Notes under the pieces: generated by a model | What the model was told of the DNA's origin: nothing | Database searches by the model: none | What the model saw: only the letters and a program-made list of their open reading frames with translations | Assembly (NCBI GenBank): GCA_964468475.1 | Contig: CAYXUL010000010.1 | Coordinates: forward strand, 3,147-67,146 | Direction of reading: 5' to 3' | DNA: 64,000 nucleotides | From: JBECKX01 sp964468475 | GTDB lineage: Bacteria > Zixibacteria > MSB-5A5 > CAIYYT01 | Program-made: the position numbers and the translations under genes | Shown: in pieces, positions 44,254 through 53,331 of the stretch | Layout of the letters: each line of letters begins with the position of its first letter | Numbering within the stretch: the first letter of the stretch is position 1

Positions 44254-45468
44254 TTACTCATTATTCCGGCTAAACAAGCGGAATAGGAAAAATTTCTTCT
44301 TTTTCTTCTTCACTCGCAGACTCTTCTGCATACCCACCACCCTCGGAACTTCGAACGCATCGGCAAACTGCGATGCCGACTCGACGGCGTCTTCGGGGCT
44401 TGCCTGCGCTTTTTCTTCAACCGGTTTTTCGATTGCCTTGCCGTCGGTTTCGTTGATCGGTTGTAGATTACTTTCGATCTCCGCCAGAGACTTATGCTGC
44501 GGCTTCGGGGGCTCATTTGTCTCCTGCGGTGCAGTTTCTCTTACCGGCATGTGCATCTGATCGTCCGGTTCCGGTTCTGCATTCACTTCAATGCGTTGCG
44601 GCTCTGTCGAAGCCGCTGCAGGTGCTTCGGCGACAGCTGTGCCGGTTGCCGACGCAGCCAGCGAATGCTGTTCTTGCTGCGGAATTGACACTGGCGCCTC
44701 AGGCGGTTGTGCCACCCTCGGTTGTGGAGCTGCAGGCTGACCGGCCACCGGTTGAGGTGGTGCTGGTGTCTCGATTTGCTGCGGCGGTACCGGCTGCGCG
44801 GCTGTGCTTAAAGGCGAAGCAGCTTCCGGCTGGCTCGATGCAGCAGGTGCGGCAGTTGCCTGGGATGGCGCCTCACCCGACTCGGCGCCCTTGCGTGCCC
44901 TGTTCAGTACCATCTTGGTAATCAGCTTAAGCGTATCAAAAACGCCTGTGCCCTTGACAGCAGAAGCTTCGAAGAAGGGCAAGTTGTTCCAGTTGAGGTC
45001 CTGCTCCAGCTCTGCGATTGTCAGTACTTCAGGCAAATCACGTTTATTGTATTGCAGCACGATGGGGAGCGTACTGATGTCGTATCCATACTCGACAAGA
45101 TTCTCTTTCAGGTTATTTAACGACTCAATGTTCTCTTCCTTCTTAGAGCGCTGTGAATCGGCGACGAAAACGACACCATCAACCCCGCGCAGTACCAGCT
45201 TGCGGGTGGCGTTGTAGAACACCTGACCAGGGACGGTGTAAAGCTGAAACTTCGTCGCAAAACCGTTGATTGAGCCAATATTGATCGGCAGGAAGTCAAA
45301 ATAAAGCGTACGGTCAGCATCGGTCGCCAGGCTGATCAGGTCACCACGCGTCTTCTTCGGTACTTTGGCGTGGACATACTGCAGGTTCGTAGTTTTTCCT
45401 GACAGTCCGGGACCGTAGTAGACAATCTTGCAGTTAACTTCCCTGCTTGCATAGTTGATGGAAACCAT
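44254..45468 (-). CDS. MglA-family small GTPase with long Pro/Ala-rich tail and basic end
   Basis: 404 residues, about twice the usual MglA (~195). The G domain (1-195) has the P-loop GPGLSGKT (19-26), TVPGQ in place of DxxG, and NKRD (141-144), as in MglA. Residues ~196-385 are low-complexity Pro/Ala/Gln/Glu. The C-terminus is KKKKKKFFLFRLFSRNNE (387-404), a basic-aromatic end that could insert in or bind acidic membrane. MglA sets cell polarity and pilus placement in Myxococcus; the surrounding roadblock and pil genes fit this. Low-complexity codon use is like that of its neighbours. Confidence 0.9.
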   Translation of the reverse strand: MVSINYASREVNCKIVYYGPGLSGKTTNLQYVHAKVPKKTRGDLISLATDADRTLYFDFLPINIGSINGFATKFQLYTVPGQVFYNATRKLVLRGVDGVVFVADSQRSKKEENIESLNNLKENLVEYGYDISTLPIVLQYNKRDLPEVLTIAELEQDLNWNNLPFFEASAVKGTGVFDTLKLITKMVLNRARKGAESGEAPSQATAAPAASSQPEAASPLSTAAQPVPPQQIETPAPPQPVAGQPAAPQPRVAQPPEAPVSIPQQEQHSLAASATGTAVAEAPAAASTEPQRIEVNAEPEPDDQMHMPVRETAPQETNEPPKPQHKSLAEIESNLQPINETDGKAIEKPVEEKAQASPEDAVESASQFADAFEVPRVVGMQKSLRVKKKKKKFFLFRLFSRNNE

Positions 45469-45514
45469 TTGTTTTTCCCGTTCCTCTGGTTTGATGCGAA
45501 CTCAGATTCGGCAG

Positions 45515-45850
45515 CTAAATGCCGATTTGTGCGACTGCGTTCTTAATCTCCAGCCGAATCAACCCCATGTTTACCTTGTCTTCAGCGGTTACTACCAAGA
45601 AGCCCACCGGCGTCTGGGTAATGAACAGTTTGCCGTTGTCGGCTTCAATAGTCAGCTGCGACAACGGTGATGCATCAAGACGCTCCAGGCTTTTCGAAAC
45701 TGTTGAGCTGATCGAACCTGCCAGCGCGCCCATGGTCTCTTCGTCCATGCGAGTGTTCAGGTCTGACGCGATAACGATCCCGTCGTTTCCCACGAGCAGA
45801 CTTCCGGTAACACCCGTCGTCTTGTTGATTTCAGACAGTACTTCCCGCAT
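45515..45850 (-). CDS. Roadblock/LC7-domain protein (MglB-like) B
   Basis: 111 residues, a bare roadblock domain: VTGSLLVGNDGIVIASDL, MGALAGSISSTVSKSLERL, LFITQTPVGFLVVTAEDKVNMGLIRLEI. It is the closest in size to the minimal MglB and may be the actual GTPase-activating partner. Its first codons overlap the end of the upstream membrane-roadblock gene by 20 nt. GGGAG precedes the ATG. Confidence 0.9.
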   Translation of the reverse strand: MREVLSEINKTTGVTGSLLVGNDGIVIASDLNTRMDEETMGALAGSISSTVSKSLERLDASPLSQLTIEADNGKLFITQTPVGFLVVTAEDKVNMGLIRLEIKNAVAQIGI

Positions 45851-46781
45851 ACGATCTCCCTGGTTCAGTCATATAGACATGTGCATATCTTTCCTGGCAA
45901 CGTCGTGTGATCATATCTGCAGCCTGATGCACACGTATCTTTTCTAATTCGTCGGAAGCGGAATCGGCGATCGACATGAGCCACATATCGGCGACGCGAT
46001 ACAAGTAGAACCTCTGCTGTCCCGCGCGAAACTCAACCATTTCCACCTGCTCTACCCCACCGCGGACGCAGGTGCCGCTTACCTGTTCAATCAGAAGGCG
46101 CGCAAGCGCAGCCCAGTCCTCGGGGCTGAATTGTCCCCTGCTCCAGCCTGCTACCGGCAAGCCTTCTTCATCAAGCAACATTGCGCACTGCACGCCGGAA
46201 TAGCCTCCGATGTGCTGGACGGCATCATCAAAGGAACGGGCCATTAGTTCGTTTGAGGACTTGGCATCCTCCGGTTCGGCAGGTCGATATCCTGAGAGGC
46301 TCGCCTGCGACGGCATTCTTTGCGTGTTCGATGTTATAATCTGGCGTGCAGCGGGCTGAACCCGTCTGATGCGATTGCGCCTGGCGGTTCCGCCCAGCAT
46401 AGTCTGAATCGTGGAGCCAAAGAGAAACGGCGTCGTGAGGCTGAAAAGCAGCAGGGCCGGCCGGTAAGTACTGAATGCTGAGAGCCAGGCCGTTCCGGCA
46501 GACACATCTTCCATTACCAGCAGGTAGAGAAACAATACAAATGAGAGAAGCAGTCTGCCCATCAGATAGAGTCCCGCTGCGCTGAAGCGTGAACGAAGCT
46601 CCAGCCTTGAGTTGCGCACCAGCGACACGCCGGTGTAATAGACCAACTCGAGCACGACGTAGAGGAATAACGTCATCTCGAATTCGAATCCAAGCGTGTG
46701 CGGGAAGACTAGCATCGGTAGTGCTGCCATTATGAAGGTCACTAACGCTAAGTGTCTTATGTCTCTTCCTGAAAGTGCCAT
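45831..46781 (-). CDS. Membrane protein with C-terminal roadblock-like domain
   Basis: 316 residues from ATG 46781 (GGAG 8 nt upstream; GTG 46790 is the alternative). Four to five membrane helices lie in residues 1-125, a polar linker to ~180, then a roadblock-like domain (FDDAVQHIGGYSGVQCAMLLDEEGLPVAGW) whose first part here spans the sensor-type sheet. It could tie the GTPase system to the inner membrane. It overlaps the next gene by 20 nt. No close named family comes to mind. Confidence 0.75.
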   Translation of the reverse strand: MALSGRDIRHLALVTFIMAALPMLVFPHTLGFEFEMTLFLYVVLELVYYTGVSLVRNSRLELRSRFSAAGLYLMGRLLLSFVLFLYLLVMEDVSAGTAWLSAFSTYRPALLLFSLTTPFLFGSTIQTMLGGTARRNRIRRVQPAARQIITSNTQRMPSQASLSGYRPAEPEDAKSSNELMARSFDDAVQHIGGYSGVQCAMLLDEEGLPVAGWSRGQFSPEDWAALARLLIEQVSGTCVRGGVEQVEMVEFRAGQQRFYLYRVADMWLMSIADSASDELEKIRVHQAADMITRRCQERYAHVYMTEPGRSYAGSTV

Positions 46782-46797
46782 TCCAGTCACTCCGTTC

Positions 46798-47661
46798 TTA
46801 GTTCTCCTGCAACCGCTCGACCAACATGTCGAGCCTTAGCCGCACCGAACCCAGATTTATATCTTTGGCACACGTCAGTACCAGATCGTACCGCCGCAGC
46901 TTCATTATCATCAGGAACTCATCCTCGGTCTCGACCACAATTTGCTCGGGAGAGCCAAACACGCTGCGGGCATCGCCTGTATTTGCCGCGTTAAACATCT
47001 CAACTCCAAATGCGGCCATTTCCACGGGATCGCGTTTGCAGTGTCCGCGGTTATCGACAATCTCTCCATCTGAGCGAGCACAAATAAGGTCAATCACGCC
47101 TTCCACTTCAGCCAGCTGATCCAACACCTCACCAAGCGTTAATGGCTTGGGTTTTTCGACCGGTTCAGTCGCCTTGGTCTCATTCGCTGCGAACAGCTTA
47201 CTCATTCCGGTGTCGGCCGGCTCCGCGCGGCGTCTCGCCTGCTCCCGCCGTGAGCGTTCCACGCGTTGCAGCAGATCCTGAACCAGAAGTGGGCTGACAC
47301 CTTTGCCGCGCAAACTCTTTACCGCCTGCTCAGCTTTGTCCAGCTGTCCTTTGGCTATCATGATCTCGACCCGCAGTTGCTCGGAAGCACGTGTTTCGCC
47401 GTCGAGCTGGATCGACTCCAGTAACTCCTGTTCGGCCCAGTCGTACATCTTGCGCTCGAAGTTAATGCGAGCCATTACCAGGTGCCCCGCCCCATACTCG
47501 GGGTGAAGTCTTAAGCCCTGTCGGCAGACACGAAATGCCTGATCCAAATCTCCATTGGCTCGGTATGCATCAGCAAGCGCGGCGAATATCTGTGAGTTAG
47601 AGTTCTCCTTGAGAATTCGCTCGCACTTATCGATGCGATCCGAAAGAGTGGCTGTTTCCAT
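46798..47661 (-). CDS. TPR protein with C-terminal roadblock domain
   Basis: 287 residues from ATG 47661 (AAGGCG 6 nt upstream). Residues ~10-125 are TPR units (IFAALADAYRANGDLDQAFRVC, HLVMARINFERKMYDWAEQEL). A basic linker follows, then a roadblock-like fold near 165-285 (LAEVEGVIDLICARSDGEIVDN, LIMK..RYDLVLTCAKDINLGSVRLRL). The TPRs could bring pilus or other partners to the GTPase complex. Seven to nineteen nt separate it from its neighbours. Confidence 0.8.
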   Translation of the reverse strand: METATLSDRIDKCERILKENSNSQIFAALADAYRANGDLDQAFRVCRQGLRLHPEYGAGHLVMARINFERKMYDWAEQELLESIQLDGETRASEQLRVEIMIAKGQLDKAEQAVKSLRGKGVSPLLVQDLLQRVERSRREQARRRAEPADTGMSKLFAANETKATEPVEKPKPLTLGEVLDQLAEVEGVIDLICARSDGEIVDNRGHCKRDPVEMAAFGVEMFNAANTGDARSVFGSPEQIVVETEDEFLMIMKLRRYDLVLTCAKDINLGSVRLRLDMLVERLQEN

Positions 47662-47686
47662 TATCAACGCCTTGCTGATCGGGTCT

Positions 47687-48055
47687 CTAAGTCAAACTCT
47701 TCTTTATCTTGGCGACACCGAACACAATCATGAACAACGCGACTACATTCAGCGCGCTGATTGCGTTCTGCGGCATGGCGATGAACTCCAGTTCCATGAG
47801 CAGGCCGAGGCCCTGGCCGATCGAAAAGATCAGGAATGAAACTGCCAGCATCTGCCAGCCGGGTGACAACTCACCGCCGCGAAGTAGCCCGAACACCTTC
47901 AGACAGAGTGAAAAACACACCAGTCCGGCTATCAGCAGCAGCACATCCACAACAACGTCAACCGCCGATGCGTCTACTACCGCGGACTGCGCCAGAAGCC
48001 GCATGGGTGACAGCAAACAGATCGCCGGAATAGTCAAGAGAGTCAGTCTTTTCAT
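47687..48055 (-). CDS. Small membrane protein of unknown function
   Basis: 122 residues. A signal-like first segment (1-22, ending RLLAQ) and three membrane helices: VVDVLLLIAGLVCFSLCLKV, MLAVSFLIFSIGQGLGLLM and ALNVVALFMIVFGVAKI. No conserved motif is recognised. It lies 7 nt after the DUF4388 gene and 19 nt before the TPR-roadblock gene, so it is probably part of the same polarity module. Confidence 0.6.
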   Translation of the reverse strand: MKRLTLLTIPAICLLSPMRLLAQSAVVDASAVDVVVDVLLLIAGLVCFSLCLKVFGLLRGGELSPGWQMLAVSFLIFSIGQGLGLLMELEFIAMPQNAISALNVVALFMIVFGVAKIKKSLT

Positions 48056-48062
48056 ACGATCC

Positions 48063-49253
48063 TCACATGACTTCCTTGGTCACTTTAATTTCGCGCAGGA
48101 TGCGATACAGATCGTTACCCACGTCATACTTCTTGTCCACTTCGCGCCTCTCTGCCAGAGGCAACGCCACTTCCTTCTTGATCTCGGCAGCCACCTGTTT
48201 GCGGATTTCACTGCCAAGGTAGGAGTACACGAAGGCCAGCTGCTCCTCGAGAAGCTGGCTGAGCCCGCCGATCAATTTCAGCGCTCTGACTTCTTTGGGT
48301 GTGCGGTTCAGAGTTCGCTTCAACGATTCGAAACTCGTGGGAAAGTCAGCGTGATTGACACCGCTAAAGTACTGCCAGATACCCTTGCGGAATCCGGCGA
48401 GTGTCGCTTGTAGCTTTTCATTGTCGGTGCCGAGCTTGCGCTCGAGGGTTCTCTGGATGAGGGTAAAGGCAGAGGCATAAACACGCAGCAGCAGCCAGAA
48501 GAGCGAGTCCTCCTCCTTGGGGTCGACTGCTTCAGCCTTCTTGGTGCCGGAGATCTCCACGAGCTTGGAGAGCATCAGCTTGTAGATTGCCCGTGACGTT
48601 GTGAACTCACCGAGGGGGGAGGCCAGGAGAATATCGGCCAGGGTGCGGTGCCCGTCAATCAATGTGATGACGCGAAATTCATCGAGTGAGATGGTTACCT
48701 GGTCCGACTTTGCCTGAGGGGCTGATGCTACCCGCAGCACCTGATGATCAGACGGGAGTACCTTCTGAATTTCATCCCACTCATCAACGCGGCGAGTACC
48801 CTCCATCACGATGTTCATGGTGTTGAGCTCTACCAGGCCCTCGCGATTGGCAGGAAGTTGCCCCTCCTTGAAAATGAACTCCCCTTCTTTCCAGCTGAAG
48901 AGATTGTAAATGATCTCCTCGACCTGCTGCTTGAGATAAATACCCAGCTCTTCTCGAGAGATGATCTTCATCTCAACAAGGACCTGCCCTATCCGTTTCC
49001 CCGAACCTTTATGCATATACACTGCACGTTGCAGATCATTCTTGGTTATGCGTCCGCTCTTGAGAAGCAGTTGCCCTAGATAGTCTTCTTCAGCGTCCTG
49101 TGAGGACGCACTTATGATGTTTCCGTTCTTGAAGATGATTTCCTTCTTGATATTGCCACGAATGATTGTCACCGTACCGGTCTTTTTACCGGCGGAGAAC
49201 AACTGCAGCAAATCTGGAAACGTTACGGTTTTTAGGTTCCCGGTAAAACTCAT
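48063..49253 (-). CDS. DUF4388 (PATAN-like) domain protein
   Basis: 396 residues. The N-terminal DUF4388 domain (FTGNLKTVTFPDLLQLFSAG, then KTGTVTIIRG, IIFKNGNIISASS, GQLLLKSGRI) matches the PATAN family seen in polarity and pilus systems. A middle helical part has a second winged-helix-like stretch (VTISLDEFRVITLIDG). It is the first gene of the ten-gene run and may sense a signal and act on the MglA module. The start has a weak ribosome site. Confidence 0.85.
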   Translation of the reverse strand: MSFTGNLKTVTFPDLLQLFSAGKKTGTVTIIRGNIKKEIIFKNGNIISASSQDAEEDYLGQLLLKSGRITKNDLQRAVYMHKGSGKRIGQVLVEMKIISREELGIYLKQQVEEIIYNLFSWKEGEFIFKEGQLPANREGLVELNTMNIVMEGTRRVDEWDEIQKVLPSDHQVLRVASAPQAKSDQVTISLDEFRVITLIDGHRTLADILLASPLGEFTTSRAIYKLMLSKLVEISGTKKAEAVDPKEEDSLFWLLLRVYASAFTLIQRTLERKLGTDNEKLQATLAGFRKGIWQYFSGVNHADFPTSFESLKRTLNRTPKEVRALKLIGGLSQLLEEQLAFVYSYLGSEIRKQVAAEIKKEVALPLAERREVDKKYDVGNDLYRILREIKVTKEVM

Positions 49254-49264
49254 GCTCTCGCGCT

Positions 49265-49286
49265 GTTAAATTGTTCAAAATTTAAC
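49265..49286. promoter_or_regulatory. Inverted repeat at the head of the MglA/pil operon
   Basis: GTTAAATT-GTTCAA-AATTTAAC, two perfect 8-nt arms, 12 nt before the DUF4388 start. It could be an operator or a 5' leader hairpin. The remaining 49287-49411 stretch shows no gene. Confidence 0.5.
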
Positions 49287-49411
49287 GCCGCCAGGAGATA
49301 GGTCTCCACACGGTGTAGTTCATATTCTTTATCGGGTAGTTAACGCAGTTTCTTGATTAGGAATTGATCTCGCGGACGGTGATCTATTTGCGGGATAAGC
49401 CGTTGTTCTGG

Positions 49412-51640
49412 TCAACCATTGGACATCGCCAATACGTGGTAGCTATCCTCGGAAATCCGGACGGTTATCGCGCCCTCATCCCGGGTCGAGTGTATGGCAA
49501 CTCCCGGAAACCGGGCACGTAAGTCTCCAAGCAGTGACGGTTTAGCATAGCGCGACGGGTAGGTCGCGACAATAATTGTTTCGGGCTGAAACATGGGGAC
49601 CAATCGCTGCAGCTGCGTCGTGTCGGCGAACTGCCAGCCAATAATCAGGATGTCACACTTCTGAACTTTGCTGCCAAGAGACTGAACAGCACCGTTGCCC
49701 AGGAGTAGAGCGAGACCAGTGCCGGCGATTTTGAGTTTGCAAAAGGGAGTAATTTGATCTGCGCCTGGCAGGGGCAGCGAATCGCTGCGTGGATTGCCAC
49801 TTGCGGGAAGTTCATGGAGACCCTCGACGACTGTCCTGACCGAGATGAGATTGGCAGTCGAAGTATCAGTTACAAGAATCTTGTCCAGCGCACGAATTCC
49901 CCGGTGGCGCAGATACGGCAGTACTACCGATTCGCCCCGATCGAAGGAGCGTAAGCTCCCGCCGCCGTTTATCAAGGTTCTTCCGCCCGCTCCATTTTCA
50001 ACTACGATGGTTGGGGTCTGCCAGGTGTCGAGAATCGTCAGGTAGCGCGAGTTGATATCTCCGGCAAACACCTCTTTCCAAACACTCACATTAGCCAACA
50101 CCACGAGGCAGATTGCGACGACGCCGATCAAACGGCTGCGTTTGCAGAAGAGGTAAACTAGTTGCAGCACAAGGTAGTAGAGCAGGACAGTCAGTACTTC
50201 CGGAGCACCGATCTGAATCGGTGGAATGTGCCAGCTCTTGAAGTAATCGATCGAGCCGAGGACAAGATCAATCGATGAGCCCGTAACCCTGCCCAGGAAT
50301 CCGCCAACGAACGGAACACCGGAGAAAACGACCAAACCAATTCCCAGCATGGCGGCGAATCCTACCAACGGCACGACGAAGAGATTGGCGGCAAAGCTGA
50401 CAAGCGGGATGGTCTGAAAATGGTAGAGCAGAATCGGCACCACGCCGGCCTGCGCCGCCAGAGTGCTCCAGAATATGATGAGGAAGTAGCGAAGAATACT
50501 GCTGAATCTCCCGCGCGCCTCAGGCAGGAGGGGCTCGGCAACCGGAAGAAACAGGATCAGGGAAAAGGCGGCAGCAAATGAGAGCTGGGTTCCAAGATCG
50601 AAGAGGTACAGCGGTCGAAAAGCCAATATCACCAGCCCGGCCAGCGAAATCGTATTGATCCAGTTGGCGTCGCGGCGCAACAATTTGCCGAATAGAATGA
50701 TTACCGCCATCACAGCAGCCCTCACCACTGAGGGCTGATTAAATGCCAGGAAACTAAAGATGATTACGCCAACGATTGCGAGTCCGTAAACGGTGCGCCG
50801 GTGAATGCCGGCCAGTTTTCCCAGAAGCAGTAACATGATCACGACGTAACCCACGTTCGCTCCTGACGCAGCCAGTACATGGAGTGTGCCCGTGTCCTTG
50901 AAGCGTTGATAGACGCCATCGGGAATGAAACGGACGTCACCCAACAAGAACCCCTTCAACAATGCCGCTTGATGTGGCTCCATCGTGCTATCGAATACTC
51001 CGCTTATGTAATCACGAATTGGAGCAACGATTTGCCGGATGAATGGGTCACCGGCGCCGGTTTGCAGCAGCGTCACTTCCCTTGCGGAGCCAACATATGC
51101 CAGCGCATGGATCTGCCTGATCTCTAGGTAGCGCTTATAGTCGAACGCGCCCGGATTGCGGGCGCCATAAGCTCTGTTTATCCATGACTCGAATTTAATG
51201 CGGTCCCGGTAATTGAAACGATTCGTCGCCTCTGCGATGCGGAGACGTAGCTGGCCCGATGCGGCAATGAAGCGGTTGCCGTTACCGAGCGAATCAACCC
51301 GTACCCGCAGAAAGGTCTTGTTGGGACGAATGTCAGGTTCGTCAGAGACGGTTCCTATCACCACTAATTCATGCTCTAAATCCGTGAAATTGGATATATG
51401 ATCGCCGGGGAAATCTCTGGTTTGAAGTTGGGTCAGGAAAGTACCTGCAACAACGATTGCCGGCATAAGCAGTAGCATTGCGATGCCGGATCTGCCCAGT
51501 ACGATCGCGATCACGGCTCCCGCAATTGCTGCTGCAAGAGTGATGAAGAGGATGAATGCATGTATGTCCGCATAGACCCCTATCAGGATACCTGTTATGA
51601 ATAGCAGCAACGCATAGAGAGCGGGAGTGCGCAAGGTCAT
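49412..51640 (-). CDS. comEC: ComEC/Rec2-type DNA uptake channel with degenerate C-terminal domain
   Basis: 742 residues. Ten or more membrane helices, an N-terminal DUF4131 part (ELVVIGTVSDEPDIRPNKT) and the competence core (GFLLGDVRFIPDGVYQRFKDTGTLHVLAASGANVG, given in part) are intact. The C-terminal metallo-beta-lactamase-like domain is recognisable from GESVVLPYLRHRGIRALDKILVT, but THxxxDH reads TDTSTAN and LIDTG reads LINGG, so it cannot bind metals. It should form the inner-membrane DNA channel of natural transformation. ATG 51640 abuts AAGGAGG, so the in-frame TTG at 51634 (6-nt spacing) may be the true start. Confidence 0.88.
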   Translation of the reverse strand: MTLRTPALYALLLFITGILIGVYADIHAFILFITLAAAIAGAVIAIVLGRSGIAMLLLMPAIVVAGTFLTQLQTRDFPGDHISNFTDLEHELVVIGTVSDEPDIRPNKTFLRVRVDSLGNGNRFIAASGQLRLRIAEATNRFNYRDRIKFESWINRAYGARNPGAFDYKRYLEIRQIHALAYVGSAREVTLLQTGAGDPFIRQIVAPIRDYISGVFDSTMEPHQAALLKGFLLGDVRFIPDGVYQRFKDTGTLHVLAASGANVGYVVIMLLLLGKLAGIHRRTVYGLAIVGVIIFSFLAFNQPSVVRAAVMAVIILFGKLLRRDANWINTISLAGLVILAFRPLYLFDLGTQLSFAAAFSLILFLPVAEPLLPEARGRFSSILRYFLIIFWSTLAAQAGVVPILLYHFQTIPLVSFAANLFVVPLVGFAAMLGIGLVVFSGVPFVGGFLGRVTGSSIDLVLGSIDYFKSWHIPPIQIGAPEVLTVLLYYLVLQLVYLFCKRSRLIGVVAICLVVLANVSVWKEVFAGDINSRYLTILDTWQTPTIVVENGAGGRTLINGGGSLRSFDRGESVVLPYLRHRGIRALDKILVTDTSTANLISVRTVVEGLHELPASGNPRSDSLPLPGADQITPFCKLKIAGTGLALLLGNGAVQSLGSKVQKCDILIIGWQFADTTQLQRLVPMFQPETIIVATYPSRYAKPSLLGDLRARFPGVAIHSTRDEGAITVRISEDSYHVLAMSNG

Positions 51641-51683
51641 CCTCCTTTGGCAACACTTCTGTGCGGTCGTGACAGTTCGGCGA

Positions 51684-53228
51684 CTAGCGGCCGCGAATTC
51701 TTCTGATTATTCCCTTACTCAAAGTATGCCATTCCTCAATGCCGAGCAAGTGGCAAAGTGTCAAATAGACGGTTACACCTATTCCCAGCAGCAGCAGCAG
51801 CTCAACAATACGGTGGAGCGCACCCGAGAGCAGACCGCCGACAAGATAGGTTCGCGCCCCCAGAATTGCCACCGCCATGATCGATGCCGCCAGGATGATC
51901 TTCACGCCGCTCACCATGACCTGACGATTCTCTTCTATCGATACACGTTTCCGCAACAGATAGGTTAGGGCCGTCAGATTCACTATCCCGGCTATCGACG
52001 CCGCCAGAGCCAGTCCGATAAAGCCGAAGCGGTCCCTGAGCTGGAAGCAGAGAAAGATATTCACGGCGACGCTGAACACGGACACGATTGCCGGAGTACG
52101 AGTGTCTTTCACTGCGTAAAACGCCGGTACTGTAATTCGCACCAACGTGAAAAACGGCAGGCCGATGGCGTACATCATCAGGGCGTTGCCCGTTTGTTGT
52201 GAATCAAAGGCAGTGAAGTGACCGTATTGAAAAACGCCGGCACAGATTTCGCGCGAAAGCAATAACATCACCGCCATCGTGGGGACGCTCAGAAAAAGCC
52301 CTAGCCGTAACGCGGCGGAGTGGATTCTGGAAAATTCGTCGCTGTTGCCGGCAGCAACTTCAGAAGATAGCCGAGGCAGCGCCACCGTGGCGATCGCAAC
52401 CGCAAACAGCCCCAGGGGCAGGTGCAGCAATCTAAAAGCATAATCGAGGTATGAGACAGCGCCGGACTCGTTTGATGCGAGGCGATTGATGATGGCAACA
52501 TTGATCTGGGTGGCAGCCAGCCCTACCGTCGTCGGCAACACTAAGAGCACCAGTCGCAACAGATCGGGGTTTACCAGGTCGAAGATAAAATGAAAACGAA
52601 ACCCGACTTTGCGGAGGGCGATGTATTGCATCAGAAATTGCGCGAACCCGCCTACCAGCACACCTATTGCAAGACTCATGATCGGCGGATCGATAACTGT
52701 CGAGAGTGCCACGCCGCAAATGATCATCCCGAGGTTAAGCAGTGCCGGCGCGAGTGCGGGGATAAAGAAACGCCCGAGTGAATTGAGCACGCCCATCAGC
52801 ATCGCCGCCAGTGAAACCAGCAGCAGGAATGGCATCATCACCCGCGCCATCTGAATAGTGTGCTCCAGCTTGCCCGGAATCTTTTCGAACCCCTCCGCGA
52901 TCAACCCGGCGATGTCAGGCGTCAGCACGATGAGCAACAGCACGACAACAGAAACAATAGCGGTAAGCGCTCCGAAAACCATCCCTGCAAACCGCATTGC
53001 TTCTTCTCTGCCCTGAACACGAAGTTTCTCGCTGAAAATCGGTATGAAACCGGCAGAAAGCGCGCCTTCAGCAAACATATCACGCAGAAGATTGGGGATA
53101 CGGAATGCAGATTTGAATGCGTCCACCATGTCCCCGGCGCCGAACAGGTAGGCTGTAACCTGTTCACGCACAAGGCCAAGCACGCGCGAAACCAGCGTGG
53201 CGCTCGAGACCACACCGGCAGATTTCAT
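51684..53228 (-). CDS. murJ: Lipid II flippase
   Basis: 514 residues from ATG 53228 (GAGAGGT 7 nt upstream); a 15-residue longer frame is rejected. About 14 membrane helices, opening with SATLVSRVLGLVREQVTAYLFG and the family signature AFRIPNLLRDMFAEGALSAGFIP, shown in part. The Arg of RIPN and the acidic helix pattern fit MurJ/MviN. It flips lipid II for peptidoglycan. It lies 43 nt before comEC and divergent to rpsT, as in many Gram-negatives. Confidence 0.95.
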   Translation of the reverse strand: MKSAGVVSSATLVSRVLGLVREQVTAYLFGAGDMVDAFKSAFRIPNLLRDMFAEGALSAGFIPIFSEKLRVQGREEAMRFAGMVFGALTAIVSVVVLLLIVLTPDIAGLIAEGFEKIPGKLEHTIQMARVMMPFLLLVSLAAMLMGVLNSLGRFFIPALAPALLNLGMIICGVALSTVIDPPIMSLAIGVLVGGFAQFLMQYIALRKVGFRFHFIFDLVNPDLLRLVLLVLPTTVGLAATQINVAIINRLASNESGAVSYLDYAFRLLHLPLGLFAVAIATVALPRLSSEVAAGNSDEFSRIHSAALRLGLFLSVPTMAVMLLLSREICAGVFQYGHFTAFDSQQTGNALMMYAIGLPFFTLVRITVPAFYAVKDTRTPAIVSVFSVAVNIFLCFQLRDRFGFIGLALAASIAGIVNLTALTYLLRKRVSIEENRQVMVSGVKIILAASIMAVAILGARTYLVGGLLSGALHRIVELLLLLGIGVTVYLTLCHLLGIEEWHTLSKGIIRRIRGR

Positions 53229-53331
53229 CAGGCTACCTCTCTGATTACTTCCTGGCTGCGGGACACTTTCCAATTGACAAGTTCCTCCAGAGCTATATTT
53301 TAAGTGTCTTTACAATTTGGAGGTATTGAAT

